Assembly (NCBI GenBank): GCA_023515745.1
Contig: JALECJ010000257.1
Location: 2,606,687-2,670,686, forward strand
Source of the DNA: Amoeboaphelidium protococcarum
Taxonomy: Eukaryota; Aphelidiomycota; Aphelidea
Length of the DNA: 64,000 nucleotides
Direction of reading: 5' to 3'
Part shown: positions 47,360-58,262 of the stretch, piece after piece
Layout: each line of letters opens with the position of its first letter
How positions within the stretch are numbered: the first letter of the stretch is position 1
The notes under the pieces: model-generated
Databases searched by the model: none
What the model saw: the letters and a program-made list of their open reading frames with translations, nothing else
What the model was told of the DNA's origin: nothing
Program-made: the position numbers and the translations under genes

Positions 47360-48130
47360 ATGACCGACTCTATAAAGAAGCTTTCTGAGCAATATGCCGA
47401 TAAAACTTAGAAATCCTTATGTTAGCTGAAAGATGCTCTCTAATTGCTAGCGAATGAAGAGGTATAAGATTTGCTTGATTTTAGGAGTTGGGACACCAGG
47501 CTGGAAATGCCTTCAGTCCTTGCCCATATACATAACGCGTCCAAAACACTGAGTAAGTGTCACAGAGAGTAGACTGCCTTACAGCATCAGGTTGCTTAAC
47601 ATGAACAGAAGATTGCTGAAATTAGAGAAATTGCGCTATAGACTCAGTAGAGAAGGGTAGAGTCATAGAATACAATGAAGAATCTACTCAATTTGCAAGT
47701 TGAATTACGAAAGATAGCGTAAGACGCCAAGTCAATGTCAAAGCAATCTCGTGCTCTTTGTGAACAATTGAATAGCCGCGGTGGTATTGATAGACTTTTA
47801 AAGTTGTCTCAGTAGTTGTAATACTCTAAGCCGCCTCTAAATTGGTCGTAGAACGAGTCGTTGGAGTTCCTTGGTAGACATCAGCTCCCCGCCGTATAAG
47901 AACATCAGATTAGATCTAGTCTCTTGTTTAAAGTTATGAATAATTTAGAGTAATATTCTGTGGACTTGACACCGCGGCACTAGGAGTAGTTTAATCAAAA
48001 TGGTGTTCTAGTTTCTGACGGTACAAATGGTGTCGATGCAGGTGAACATGGCGGATAGCATGTCTTTTTCCGCAACTCTTCATCTCAGGATGATGACAAC
48101 TAAGATATGAAAATGCTACTTGACTTTTGA
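47360..48130 (+). CDS. Coiled-coil protein, probable Mediator subunit MED4
   Basis: A 256-residue frame, ATG 47360 to TGA 48130, very rich in Gln written mainly as TAG/TAA. The first half is a coiled coil. The middle has RLLKLSQQLQYSKPPLNWSQ, then LGRHQLPAVQEHQIRSSLLF, which resembles the MED4 pattern (helix, short basic-aromatic stretch, PPxxW, then LPxPxxExxxRxSxL). The acidic C-terminus is also typical. MED4 is a middle-module Mediator subunit. The match is to a pattern, not to strict motifs, so another nuclear coiled-coil protein remains possible. Confidence 0.5.
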
Positions 48131-48199
48131 ATATGTACATGCTGAGAAATGCTCAAAGTAAAAGTAAATAAATAATATTAAAATGTACGCAACCAATGT

Positions 48200-48634
48200 T
48201 CATTTATCAGCTTCCTCAATCAATTGATCAACAGGACCGACAATACGCGTCAAATCTAACCATTGCTCGGCTGTCAACGAAATTCCCTTCTTGCCCGGTT
48301 TCAAATCTCCATCCTTGTCTTCATAGAACTCGCGAATGTCAATCAGTGTTGAATTCTTCCATCTGCGGACGGTGACACGCTTCTTATGACGTGGATTTCC
48401 GATGGTGAAGAAGTATTCACCTTGGTCATTCTTCTACTTCTTTGGCACTAGACTGTCCTCACCCTCATCATGATCACTGCCTTACTCCTCACTGTCTGAT
48501 ACTACAAATTCCTTCGACTTTTTCTGCTTCTTATCCGCCTTGGATGGACTCTCAGTGGTCTTTGATGATGATGAGCTCTATTTCTCGTTGTCGTCCACTA
48601 ACTTTCTCTTCAATTCCTTATCTTCACTACTCAT
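48200..48634 (-). CDS. SUB1: Transcriptional coactivator SUB1/PC4
   Basis: A 144-residue frame (ATG 48634, TGA 48200). A Ser/Lys/Glu-rich N-terminal 70 residues are followed by the PC4 single-strand DNA-binding domain: EYFFTIGNPRHKKRVTVRRW, TLIDIREFYEDKDG, LKPGKKGISLTAEQWLDL. These are the hallmark beta-sheet and PGKKGISL segments. SUB1/PC4 binds ssDNA at promoters and acts in Pol II initiation and repair. It converges with the MED4-like gene, with 69 bp between the stop codons, and is divergent from the septin gene. Confidence 0.94.
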
Positions 48635-48939
48635 ATTGATATTTAATCTTCTAATTCCAAGTTAGTTGAATGCTAGTGTTTATGTAAAAAAGCAAGCAAC
48701 AATGGGAAAGAATGATCAAGCGCGTTTTAGTTCAACCAAAATGATAAGCGTCTACGGTTGTTTCAGAGAAGGAAAGACATCGTGTGTGTAGTGTTTCTGA
48801 GCTCAGTTCTCTTCGTTCTTTCCACCAGGAAAAGCGCTTTTGCTGTCAAAGCGTCGTTCCTTCTTTTTCTTCTTCATAGCTTTTCCCGTTTGAAGTGTAT
48901 TACATATTGTATTCATATAGATAGCACTTTAAGAAAAGT
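48635..48939. promoter_or_regulatory. Divergent spacer, SUB1 and septin
   Basis: A 305-bp spacer between divergent start codons. It has a pyrimidine-rich stretch near 48860-48885. No gene is supported here. Confidence 0.35.
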
Positions 48940-50130
48940 ATGCCTGCACCAATGTTCAATTCTGTGGGTATTGCCAATTTACCAAACTAGCTTCATAAGA
49001 TTGTCAGCAAGAAGGGTGGCAAGTACACCATCATGGTTGTGGGTGAGAGTGGTTTGGGAAAGACTACGTTTGTCAACACATTGTTCACCTCCTCTCTGCT
49101 TGAGGGTAAGAAATATGACTAGAGATTTGAAAGCACTGAATCGGGTGTCAAGATGAATCTCATAAGAGCTCAGGTGGAGGAGAAGAACTTTAGAGTGGAC
49201 TTGACGGTGATTGATGCGCAAGGTTTTGGTGATTTTGTCGATAACACTGAAGGCTATGTTCCGATTATGAAATTTCTGTAGAATCAGCATGAATTCTACT
49301 TGAGATAGGAGAGTAAGCCTAATCGCAGCAAAGCTATAGTGGATTTGAGAGTTCATGCTCTGGTCTATTTCATCTCTCCACACTATCCCACTCTACGTCC
49401 TCTTGATATCCGGGCTCTTACTGCTCTGTGTCCACTTGTCAATATCATTCCAGTGATTGCCAAGGCTGATACTTTGTCTTCTTCAGCTCTCATGCAACTG
49501 AAAGATAATGTGAGGTAGTGTATTGCACACTATAACATTCAAGTCTATGCATGTCCTCTCGATACCGATGATGAAGATTCGAAAAAGAGAAATATATCAG
49601 TGCTGAGTGCAATGCCTTTTGGAGTTATTGGTGGTTCAGAAGTTACCACCAACGACGGGCGCAAGGTTATTGGGCGCAAGTATCCATGGGGCTTGGTCGA
49701 GGTTGAGAATGAGGAGCACTGCGACTTTAAGAAACTGCGCACTCTGCTCATTCGTGCTCATATGAATGATTTGATTGAGACTACGCATGACATTCATTAT
49801 GAGAACTATCGTTAGAATCGATTCTCTGACTCGGATGGATCGATCAATAGAGACCAATTTGAGAGCCATCTGAAGCACGAGGATGAGAAGTTTAGAGCTC
49901 GTCTGGCGTAGAAGGTGCAAATTGAAGAGGTGAGATTTAGATAGTGGGAAGCCAAGTTGGTCAGTGAGAGAGACAGGCTGATGAAGAATCTGGAGTCTGA
50001 ACATGCTGCGCTCAAGCAATTGCTGGCTGAAGTTGAACAGTTGGAAGTTGCCAATGACTCTGATTAGACTAGTGCTCACAGTGGCAATACCGCTGGTGGA
50101 ATAGGTAGAAAGAAGTCGACTGCAAAGTGA
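48940..50130 (+). CDS. Septin GTPase
   Basis: A 396-residue frame. The polybasic start of the G domain and P-loop read KYTIMVVGESGLGKTTF (G1, about residue 30). The G3 motif reads DAQGFGD, with Gln-Gly where most septins have Pro-Gly. G4 is AKAD. The septin-unique element reads GRKYPWGLVEVENEEHCDF, and the C-terminus is a long coiled coil (residues about 310-375), as in group 2/CDC3-CDC12 type septins. Septins form filaments at division sites and membranes. Their presence fits an opisthokont. No intron. Many Gln are TAG. Confidence 0.95.
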
Positions 50131-50260
50131 TCGTAATGTATTGAATTTTGTTGACAGCTATTGTGATTAAATAACACCAGTCGATATTTTAAATTTCTAG
50201 TACTCAAGTCTTTGAATTACATTGCAATTATTTTAGCCAATTAATACCTCATAGAGTTAA

Positions 50261-50911
50261 TCAGAACTTTTAGAATTTCTTGGTCAACAACTCTTCCCAC
50301 TCGGAGCATTGATAAGAACTCTACACAGATGAATCGAAAATTCCATCAATATACACTGATGGTGTAACGTGGACACTCAGCTATCTTGCAATCTTTAAAT
50401 GATACTTGAGTGCCAGTGTGCACTTATTTCCACTTAGTGTGTTATCAAACTTTACATACTCACCCAGATAATCAAGTGCATTATCAACCTTCAACTACTT
50501 ACCAGCTAAATGTTCACGTAGAGAAGGCTCAACAACAGTCTTTAACAATTTATCATAAATCTACTGACGCGACATGTCATACGTCTGAGCATCGGTGAAA
50601 TCATCATAGTGTTCAAACAGAGCATCAGACACTGATTTGAATCCTTCAGGATAGTCAATCAGTTCTGGAATCAGGGACACTTCATGCAGGAAGGTGGATT
50701 AAGGATGCCACGGCTGTACCTGATTACTAAACACTAGCTTTATCTTGAGATCATCGCCATGTTCTGCATTCCATTTTGGAATCACATTCTTGGTCAACAT
50801 CTAGTACATACGCTTGGAGAATGGACACGCGTAATCCAGAAAGACTTGAATGGAATGAGGAGCATCAGCAGGACCGATAACATGACCACTGAATTACGGG
50901 CTTAGATTCAT
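50261..50911 (-). CDS. DsbA-like thioredoxin-fold protein
   Basis: A 216-residue frame from ATG 50911 to TGA 50261. FSGHVIGPADAPHSIQVFLD, YACPFSKRMY and VTPSVYIDG fit the thioredoxin-fold DsbA-like family (thioredoxin_4): the first strand, the CxxC-position motif and the cis-Pro loop. The motif is CPFS, with only one Cys, so classical dithiol oxidase chemistry is unlikely; a glutathione-dependent or structural role is possible. An in-frame TGA and a plausible splice acceptor (TTTGTGACAG, just 5') mean an additional first exon cannot be excluded. Converges with the septin gene (130 bp). Confidence 0.78.
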
Positions 50912-51543
50912 ATTACACTCCTCAGGAAGATTGATTCTAACAAGTCTGAACTGTCACAAATGTGTAAATAGACAGAGAAATACGGGATAGGAGATAGAAC
51001 GAGTAAATTGTGGCGACAATGCGCGTCAAGCAGCGAATCATTCGTTTACTCATGAACCTGCGGCGAGCGGTTTCATACGCAGTTTCAAGCTGTCAAATGG
51101 GCCCACCCGGCAGTGCTCACAGCCAATTTACACGTATCCTTCAAAGTCCCCATTTTTACTATAACGGTGAATCTAAATATTCACTCATTATCTTACTCTT
51201 TCGAAAGTAAATGAAATAAATCAGTAGAGAAACGTTAAGTATGCACTCAGTATAATTTCACGTACTAGCAAAAGGCATTACCAGCACATACTGTACTGTG
51301 CACTTTACTGGAGTATCTATGCAGTGAAAATTACGATAGCTACTTGGGGAGTTCTCAACAGTGAGCTTACTTCACTTTCACCGACTGTCTCTGTCGCTCT
51401 GTGGGCGCGATCTCCGTCGCTATTCTCCAAACATTTCAATTCATCGCCGAAACTGTTGTAAACTCGCTCCCTGGTCTCTATACTGGTTTATACATTGTCT
51501 TTTAATTCATCAACTAACTACTTGCAACGTTAGAGTATAGAGC
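50912..51543. promoter_or_regulatory. Divergent spacer, DsbA-like and SAC1 genes
   Basis: A 632-bp spacer, the longest divergent one in the housekeeping part. A 66-codon frame at 51010-51210 is open but shows nothing recognisable. A first exon of the DsbA-like gene may lie just inside. Confidence 0.35.
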
Positions 51544-53505
51544 ATGAAGGTGCATGAGTCTTTGAGATTGTACATATCTGATGAGAATTTCATCATTGAG
51601 CCATCGTACATGGATCCCTCGGTGTTGAGTGAGAATCTGTACATCACTAGATCGTCGGGTGCTATTAGAAGAAATGTTCCTGCTGTGCCTACTACTCAGC
51701 AAGAGACAGTGATGGTAATCTACGGCATTATTGGAACCATTACTCTGTGGTTGAATGAGTACCTGATGGTGGTGAGTGAGAGAGAGAAGGTGCTCAACTC
51801 TCAGCACTACCTGGGTGAGGTGTGGCGAGTGAAGCAAGTCAAGTTATTGCCGTTTAATAAGTTAAACAGAGTGGGTCAAGTAGCTGTTACCAGTCAGGTG
51901 GAGTATAATTAGATTAGATAGATTGAACATTTGTTTGCCCAAGATCATTTCTATTACAGCTATGATCGTGACCTCTCGAGATCTGTGCAGTCTGTTGAGA
52001 AGCCACTGGATAAATCGTATGGCAAGATGGAGCATCTTTGGAAGTAGTTTGATTCTAGATTCTTCTTTAACCGTCGTCTGTGTACCAAATTGATTGGTAT
52101 TACTCAGAGTGGGTAGAAGGATTAGGATCTGTCAAAGTTCATATTGCCTCTGCTGAGCGGATTTGTTTAGAACATTTAGATTACGCTTGGTGGAGATCGT
52201 GTGGTGAACCTCACGCTGCTATCCCGGAGAGGAGTCTCCAGAATGGGCACTAGATACTTTAGTCGTGGTATTGATCAGGATGGTAATGTGTCCAATTTCG
52301 TAGAGACTGAATAGATTCTGTGGACCAATGACAAGTCTCATGTGTTCTCTTTTGTCTAGATTAGAGGATCTATTCCTCTCTTTTGGCATTAGAAGATTAA
52401 TGTAAAGTATGCTCCATCTATGGAAATTGTAGCTGATGCTTCTGCTGCTATACGTAAACATTTGATTGATTTGAAGAAATAGTACGCTATAAATGAGAGT
52501 GGAGATTTGCTCTTGTTCAATCTGGTTAATTCCAAGGGAAAAGAGTTTGTGCTAGCCAAAGAGTTTAAGAATCAGGTTGAGCTTATGAAGGATGAACAGT
52601 TCAAGTATACGCATTTCGATTTCCATCACGAATGTAAGAATATGCAGTGGGGTAATATTGCGAAGCTTTTTGAAAAGTATGCTGCCGAGATTAGGAATAT
52701 TGGCTACTTCTCCCGGAAGAGTGGCCAGGTGTTGAAAATGTAGAATGGTGTTGTCAGGACTAATTGTATAGATTGTCTGGATAGAACTAATGTGGTGCAG
52801 AGTGAGGTCTCAAAGCTGTTACTGACAGATTGGCTGCGATAGTTGTCCTTGTTGGACGGCTCTGCTCAGATTGAAGTTGCATTGCCCGAGTTTATGTCTC
52901 TGTACAGACACATGTGGGCTGATCATGCGGACGTCATCTCTATTATGTATAGTGGCACTCCTGCTCTTAAGACTGATTTCACGCGTACGGGTAAGAGAAG
53001 TTGGTAGGGAGCTGTGAATGATTTGGGTAATTCTATCGCTCGCTACGTGAAGAATAATTTTTTCGATGCAGCCAGATAGGATACTCTTGATCTTCTGACG
53101 TCTATTGATTTGGACACTGTTGCACACCGTCTAGTGAAGCCTGCATCACTGGTATTCTATGCGCTCTCTGTTCTATTGATTGTTTGTATTGCAATGTTAT
53201 TATCATCTCTGTTTGGGTATCAAGTTAATCTGATGCTATGGTTCGCTGTGCTGGCGATTGATGTAGCTCTAATCTAAAAGTTTGGTGATGATTTTGTTAG
53301 CCTTCCGACGCTCGTTAATCCGTACAAAGTTCACGGTAGTATTGTAACTTCCGGAGAGAGTGTTCAGGTCTCGGTACCCTCTGCTAATTCTGCAGGCTAA
53401 CATAAGAAGGCGAAGCAGGAGGGTAAAGGCATATTTAAAAGTTTAAAGTCGTCACTATTTGGCGGCGGGAATAACAGTGATAAGGCGCGCGTGAAGGCTA
53501 TGTGA
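51544..53505 (+). CDS. SAC1: Sac1-type phosphoinositide phosphatase
   Basis: A single 653-codon frame. The Sac domain contains the catalytic CX5R motif RTNCIDCLDRTNVVQ at about residue 405, plus RRGVSRMGTRYFSRGID, QIRGSIPLFWHQ and MYSGTPALKTDFTRTGKRSW, all family hallmarks. Two C-terminal hydrophobic segments (LVFYALSVLLIVCIAML and LMLWFAVLAIDVALI) form the ER/Golgi membrane anchor of Sac1, which hydrolyses PI4P. Length (653) is slightly above yeast Sac1 (623). A basic Gly/Ser-rich tail after the TMs ends ARVKAM. Start is the ATG directly before the N-terminal SLRLYIS strand. Confidence 0.95.
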
Positions 53506-53889
53506 ATAATTGACAAAAATGTGAAAGTTGTTCAAGGATATAAATGAATAACTAGCTATCCAGTAATACTGTTTGTAATTTTGTCCAATCTTTCTTCTAA
53601 TTCTGTTGCATCAATTCAAACATGTAAGAGGGTTACTTCAAATTGTCCGAAATCTAAAAACCGGCCAATTGTGGGTAATAAATCCTATTTATCGCGCCCC
53701 TTTTGTGTTTTCTTTCAGCGGAAACATTTCTCGAATCGCCGTCAAATTAAAAAGCACTACGTCATGGGCACCCCGTCATCAGCGTCATCATTTCACGCTC
53801 GAAAGTTTAAAGTAAAGCATTTGCGCTATCAGTTTAGTTTATTCCTAATCTGAGTATTTTATTGACTCCTGTTCATTCGGTTTGTGTAG
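53506..53889. other. Spacer upstream of tyrosine phosphatase
   Basis: A 384-bp spacer between two plus-strand genes. A 90-codon frame at 53581-53853 is open but not recognisable. A TTTGTGTAG just before ATG 53890 could be a splice acceptor for an upstream exon. Confidence 0.35.
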
Positions 53890-54987
53890 ATGTTGAATGG
53901 TATCTAATTTGAGCTGCAGGCCGCTGGAAGATCGGCTGGTAGAAGCCTTTAAGATTTGCCGATGAAATTTTATAATCACAGCGTTGCCAGGACTAATCAC
54001 TAGCTGAACCGATACTCGGATGTGCTTCCGTATGATGGCAATTATGTCGATTGTGGACTTCCTAATAACTATATCAACGCTTCGTATGTTAATTATCCGT
54101 TTGACGCTGCAATGATCGACGGCGCCTCCCTTAGCAACCGAGTCACCACAGGTCACTATATTGCCACGCAGGGACCAAAGTAGAATACTGTGCATGATTT
54201 CTGGCGAATGATTTATCGCGAACGTGTTGGTGTTATTTTAATGCTGACCGGCCTCACAGATGGTGATATGCAAAAGTGCTGGCGATATTGGCCGCATTCT
54301 CTGGATACAGTTTTGACTTTCGACTGTGAAGATAAGACTACCGGTAATGATACTGGTAGTTGTACGTGCTCGGGAAATAGGAGCTCATTGAAATCTGTCA
54401 GTGTCCGCTTACACTCAGAACACGCGTCTGCTGCTCATAATAAACCATCTCCGTCTCTAGGCATCAACTCTATTGCCAATGACTGTATACTACGTCGATT
54501 TATACTCTCCTCGCCTGGTCAACCTGACAGAAGCGTCTATTAGTTGCAATATACCGGCTGGCCTGATCATTCAGTTCCCTCCGATACTTAAGCTCTTATA
54601 TAGTTACATGACAAAGTAACTGAACTGTGCCAAACTAGCTCTCATTTATCATCTCCAGTTGTAGTACACTGTAGCGCCGGATGTGGACGCACCGGCACTT
54701 TTATTGCTATCTCTTATTATTTATCTCTTATACGAAGTAGCGGCTATGATGCGTAACATCTTGAGAGTATTAATGAAGGTCAGATTGATGTAAGTAATAG
54801 GTCGGATACTGACCAAGATTAGTTCGCCATTAACAACGGAATAATTTACAAGGAAGATTGTCATAAAGACGTCATTTTAGATATCGTCACTTCTCTGAGA
54901 AGATAAAGACCTTACATGGTTCAGACGGTAAGTTAGCTGGAATTGTGTTATAAACTGCAAGATGAGTTGAAAACTCACCGCCGATGA
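53890..54987 (+). CDS. Classical protein tyrosine phosphatase
   Basis: A 365-residue frame. PTP motifs in order: [41 protein letters not shown], the WPD loop [11 protein letters not shown] at about residue 222, the P-loop [15 protein letters not shown] at about 259, and the Q-loop [10 protein letters not shown]. All catalytic residues (Cys, Arg, Asp, Gln) are present. The conserved Gln of IATQGPKQ and others include TAG. Insertions between RYW and the WPD loop (residues about 140-190) are Ser-rich. No targeting or TM segment is seen, so a soluble non-receptor PTP is likely. The first 40 residues are of low confidence. Confidence 0.9.
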
Positions 54988-55429
54988 ATAGGTGTTGCTA
55001 TGATGAAAAGATATACACATTTTGCTATTTACTAAATAAACTTTAGGCTTTATAAAAAAGATTTATTTTAAAATATGTATCCTCTGTAGAACGTGATTAG
55101 ATATCGCTCCGTCGTAGTTGAGCCGCCCTGCACCAAAACTTTGAAACTGTAATTAGAATACTGCTTGCGACCAGAATCTGACCATTCTTACTACCGTACC
55201 GAAGTTATCTATACATGAATTCATGACAATCTACATCTGCCCGCTGCAGAAATGACTCTTCTCACTCTATTACAGAAGCATTGCAGTCAATATCAATCAC
55301 GCTCCCAATCAGAGTGTTATCCAATCACGGTTCACATTACGCTTTAGACGCTTTGGCTGGTTTTTATTACTTCATAATCGTTGATATAAAAAAGCTCACT
55401 AAAGCTTTACTTTAGTTATAGCAATCAAA
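54988..55429. other. Spacer with doubtful small frame
   Basis: ATG 55075 opens a frame of about 47 codons to a TGA near 55219 with protein-like content (VIRYRSVVVEPPCTKTLKLQ). A second protein-like frame follows (DNLHLPAAEMTLLTLLQKH), offset by one base. It may be a small gene with an intron that I could not place, or chance. Confidence 0.3.
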
Positions 55430-57145
55430 ATGAGTAAAGAGTCTGATATTGTTGTATCCGAGGGTGATTTAAACTTTGATTATCCAAATGCTAGAGAGCA
55501 TGCAGGATATCAAAGTGCATCTGGAAGCTCATGTGTTGGTAGTGGTATTGCTGCTGCAATGGTCCTCTGTGTTGATCTGATTTTAAGTGGTGAAAAGCAT
55601 CTATTGAGATACTCGAGCGATATTGACAGTAAGAGAATCAGTTAGATTGCTGAGCTGATGCGCGTAAAATTGATGGATTTCGACCAACTTCCTTTAGACT
55701 CGGATGGGAATAGCACGTGGGAGCATGTGAAATAATTGCTACAATACGCGACTGATCAAGTTCAAGTAACGCCTAACAGTTATGAGTGGAAGTATAACGT
55801 GGAGATGCCACCGAGTTATGCCGGGCACTAAAAGTAGAATGTGCAAGACAGCTATATGATGAGTAGGATATATTGGCCTCGTTCAAGCATCTTTAACTTT
55901 ATGCTATCAAGAGCTGGGGCTGAATCAGTTGTCGGTCCTCTAGCCTAATATAAGCCGGATTGTGAATTGTCCAAGAAGCTGGATTAGTATACTCTGCAAG
56001 CTGGGCTGAATGGTATCGGCTTTCTGTAGCGCGTTTTTCCTATGCTACCAAGCCAGGATGTCAGTAGCATATTTGGAGAGGAGTGGTATGTTTATGTGCC
56101 GCTGATGTCTCATAAAAGCCTCTACATTTTGCGCATAGATTTATGCGACATTTATAGCAGTGGCAAAATCATCATATTTAGGTCTGATCCTCTCTAAGGC
56201 GCGTAAATGGCCCGTTGGCTGACGGTCTGGATATCGTGGGCCATCGGAGTTTATGATCAGTTATTGGAACGGGTAAATTTGCTGAATTAACCAGTTGCCT
56301 AGTATTGCTGGATTCCGCCTCATCTCTTATGTCGTGAGTTCCCACAGGTTAACCCGTCTAAGTTGGTGGCTCGTCCATCATTCTACAATCCTATATATAT
56401 TGAACTGGATGGTGATAAGGATGGTGATATAAATGGATACGTCTATAAATTATATAGTACATGGACTGCGAATGCGACTTTTGTTAATTCTAAAATTATT
56501 AATGATAAGACGCTTTGTCAGGGCTGGGTGTAAAGTGAGAATGTCTTGAAAATGCCTTACTATCACCGCGGAGATTTGTATCAAAATCCTCCTCTTGACT
56601 TTAAGAAGTTAGTGGACGTGGTAATATAAGTTGTAAATGTATTGACGCATCTTTAAGAGAAGCACCGACTCTGCCATTGCGACATTAGAGCCCCAAATAT
56701 TTGCTGGTATTCTGAGAATTCTGTTACGTTAATCGATTATGATTTGGCTACTAGAATAGGCTCCGCCTCGCCTAAGGACAGAGAAGCTCGTGATAATGCT
56801 CCTGAATAGTTCGTGTACGTAAATCACGACTTATGGCTTCTTGGCGTTATGATACTTTAGCTTACTTGCGAGAACTTTACCTGGCGCGTGATTACTAGAC
56901 ATCGAGATGAATTAGTAAGGTAATTTAAATACTGGAAGCAATAATAAGGCCAGAATCAGGATAGGGCCCCATCTGAACCATAGTTTCATCCATTTGATTT
57001 TACCTCTATTGGATGGAAGGAGACATTTGTGCCTTATGTGAACCAATTGCAATTCATAATTGAGAAATGCTTGTAGTTGCACAACTTTCGCTGGTAGTTG
57101 GATGAGTTGAAAACCCACCTTGAATCGTTGATGGAGAACATTTGA
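55430..57145 (+). CDS. Protein-kinase-like protein of a lineage-specific family, copy 1
   Basis: A 571-codon frame. The C-terminal part looks like a divergent protein kinase: RLCHCDIRAPNI (residues about 410-420) resembles the HxD...N catalytic loop and LIDYDLATR the DFG region with DYD. FunK1 kinases of fungi and some Crinkler effector kinases have comparable HRD..N and IDFD/IDYD motifs. An N-lobe glycine loop and VAIK-type lysine are not obvious. Upstream, a WTVWISWAIGVYDQLLERV segment and EEWYVYVPLMSHKSLYIL are conserved in copy 2. Assignment to FunK1 is tentative, and activity is unproven. The family seems expanded: a second copy lies 5 kb downstream. Confidence 0.7.
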
Positions 57146-58262
57146 TCACTGGATTTTAATTGCATGTTATGAATCGATAGTTTTAACGGTATGAATAAAT
57201 TGCATTTAATTATCAAAATCTGCCTCTATATCTTTATAATTCGATATATATTGTGGTGTTGTAATCCTTAATCAAGGTGAGCAACGCAAACGGAATGGAG
57301 TTCGTTATTAAACCAGTCGGTTTCATTGCATTTCCTCTTTGGGCGATTCGTTTCAAACTTTTGGTTGAGAGTTTCCTAATATTCTGTTCATCATAAAAAA
57401 TGCCTTCCCCTAAACAGTAAAACTGCATAAATGTTGTTCATATTTGGCTTATTGAAGCGTTGATTACAATTCGGATTTCAGATTCAAAACATCTTATTGT
57501 ATTCATATTTCGACGCAGTTGCTCACTGTTTCATCTTAATGCAGCTCGACGCGTCCCACTCGTTAGCACTCTGAAACAACAAAGAGAAGTATGGATGATA
57601 AAAGCTCGAATACCTCACCACATCTTCAGAGATGAGTGATCAATAAAAGTGAAATCATGTCAAATATTCCAATTCAACCTTCGAAACATCAAAAACGCGT
57701 TCGTTCTATTGAGACACTTCATTACCGTATATGAAATAACTCCGGTATAAAAAGAGCAAATTTACCGTCGTTTAATACGCTTCTAAGGAGCGAGCAGCTA
57801 CTATAGGACGCGAGTTAGTAAAATCAGACTTTCCTCTAACTAGCTGGTCTTGTCTTGCGTTAGAAGATGGCAGATAGTTAAACTATTTGGGACAACGCTT
57901 TGTATAAAGAAACTGCCACTGGATATTGTGAATAAATTTCCAAATATAATTCGTGCGTTTATCTTCTTTGTGGAATCAAATTTCAGTAATTCCGAGCTTT
58001 GTCGTGGTTTGAGAGTTTCAGTCGCAATGAGTATATTTGTAGAGGAGACGCGCTGTTACTGCAGATTGGACCAGGAGAACACTAAACGCAGCTAGACGAA
58101 GATAAGAAGCTCCTCAATATTCGTAAATTGTTGTCGTTTTGACTTCGGCTGAAAAATATTTGTCGGCTCTATACATAATGTCTTCTCCAAGCTGACATAT
58201 CTCGGGGAGTTGGACATGTTAAAATAATGCAAGGTAGAAAGATGACAGAATACAGATTTGAA
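57146..58262. other. 1.1-kb spacer, no gene supported
   Basis: The first about 100 bp resemble the 3' flank of kinase-like copy 2 (62199-62290), showing the duplication extends past the gene. Beyond that I find only short unrecognised frames, for example 57850-58095 on the plus strand. ACGCGT palindromes occur near 57550 and 57690. Confidence 0.4.
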
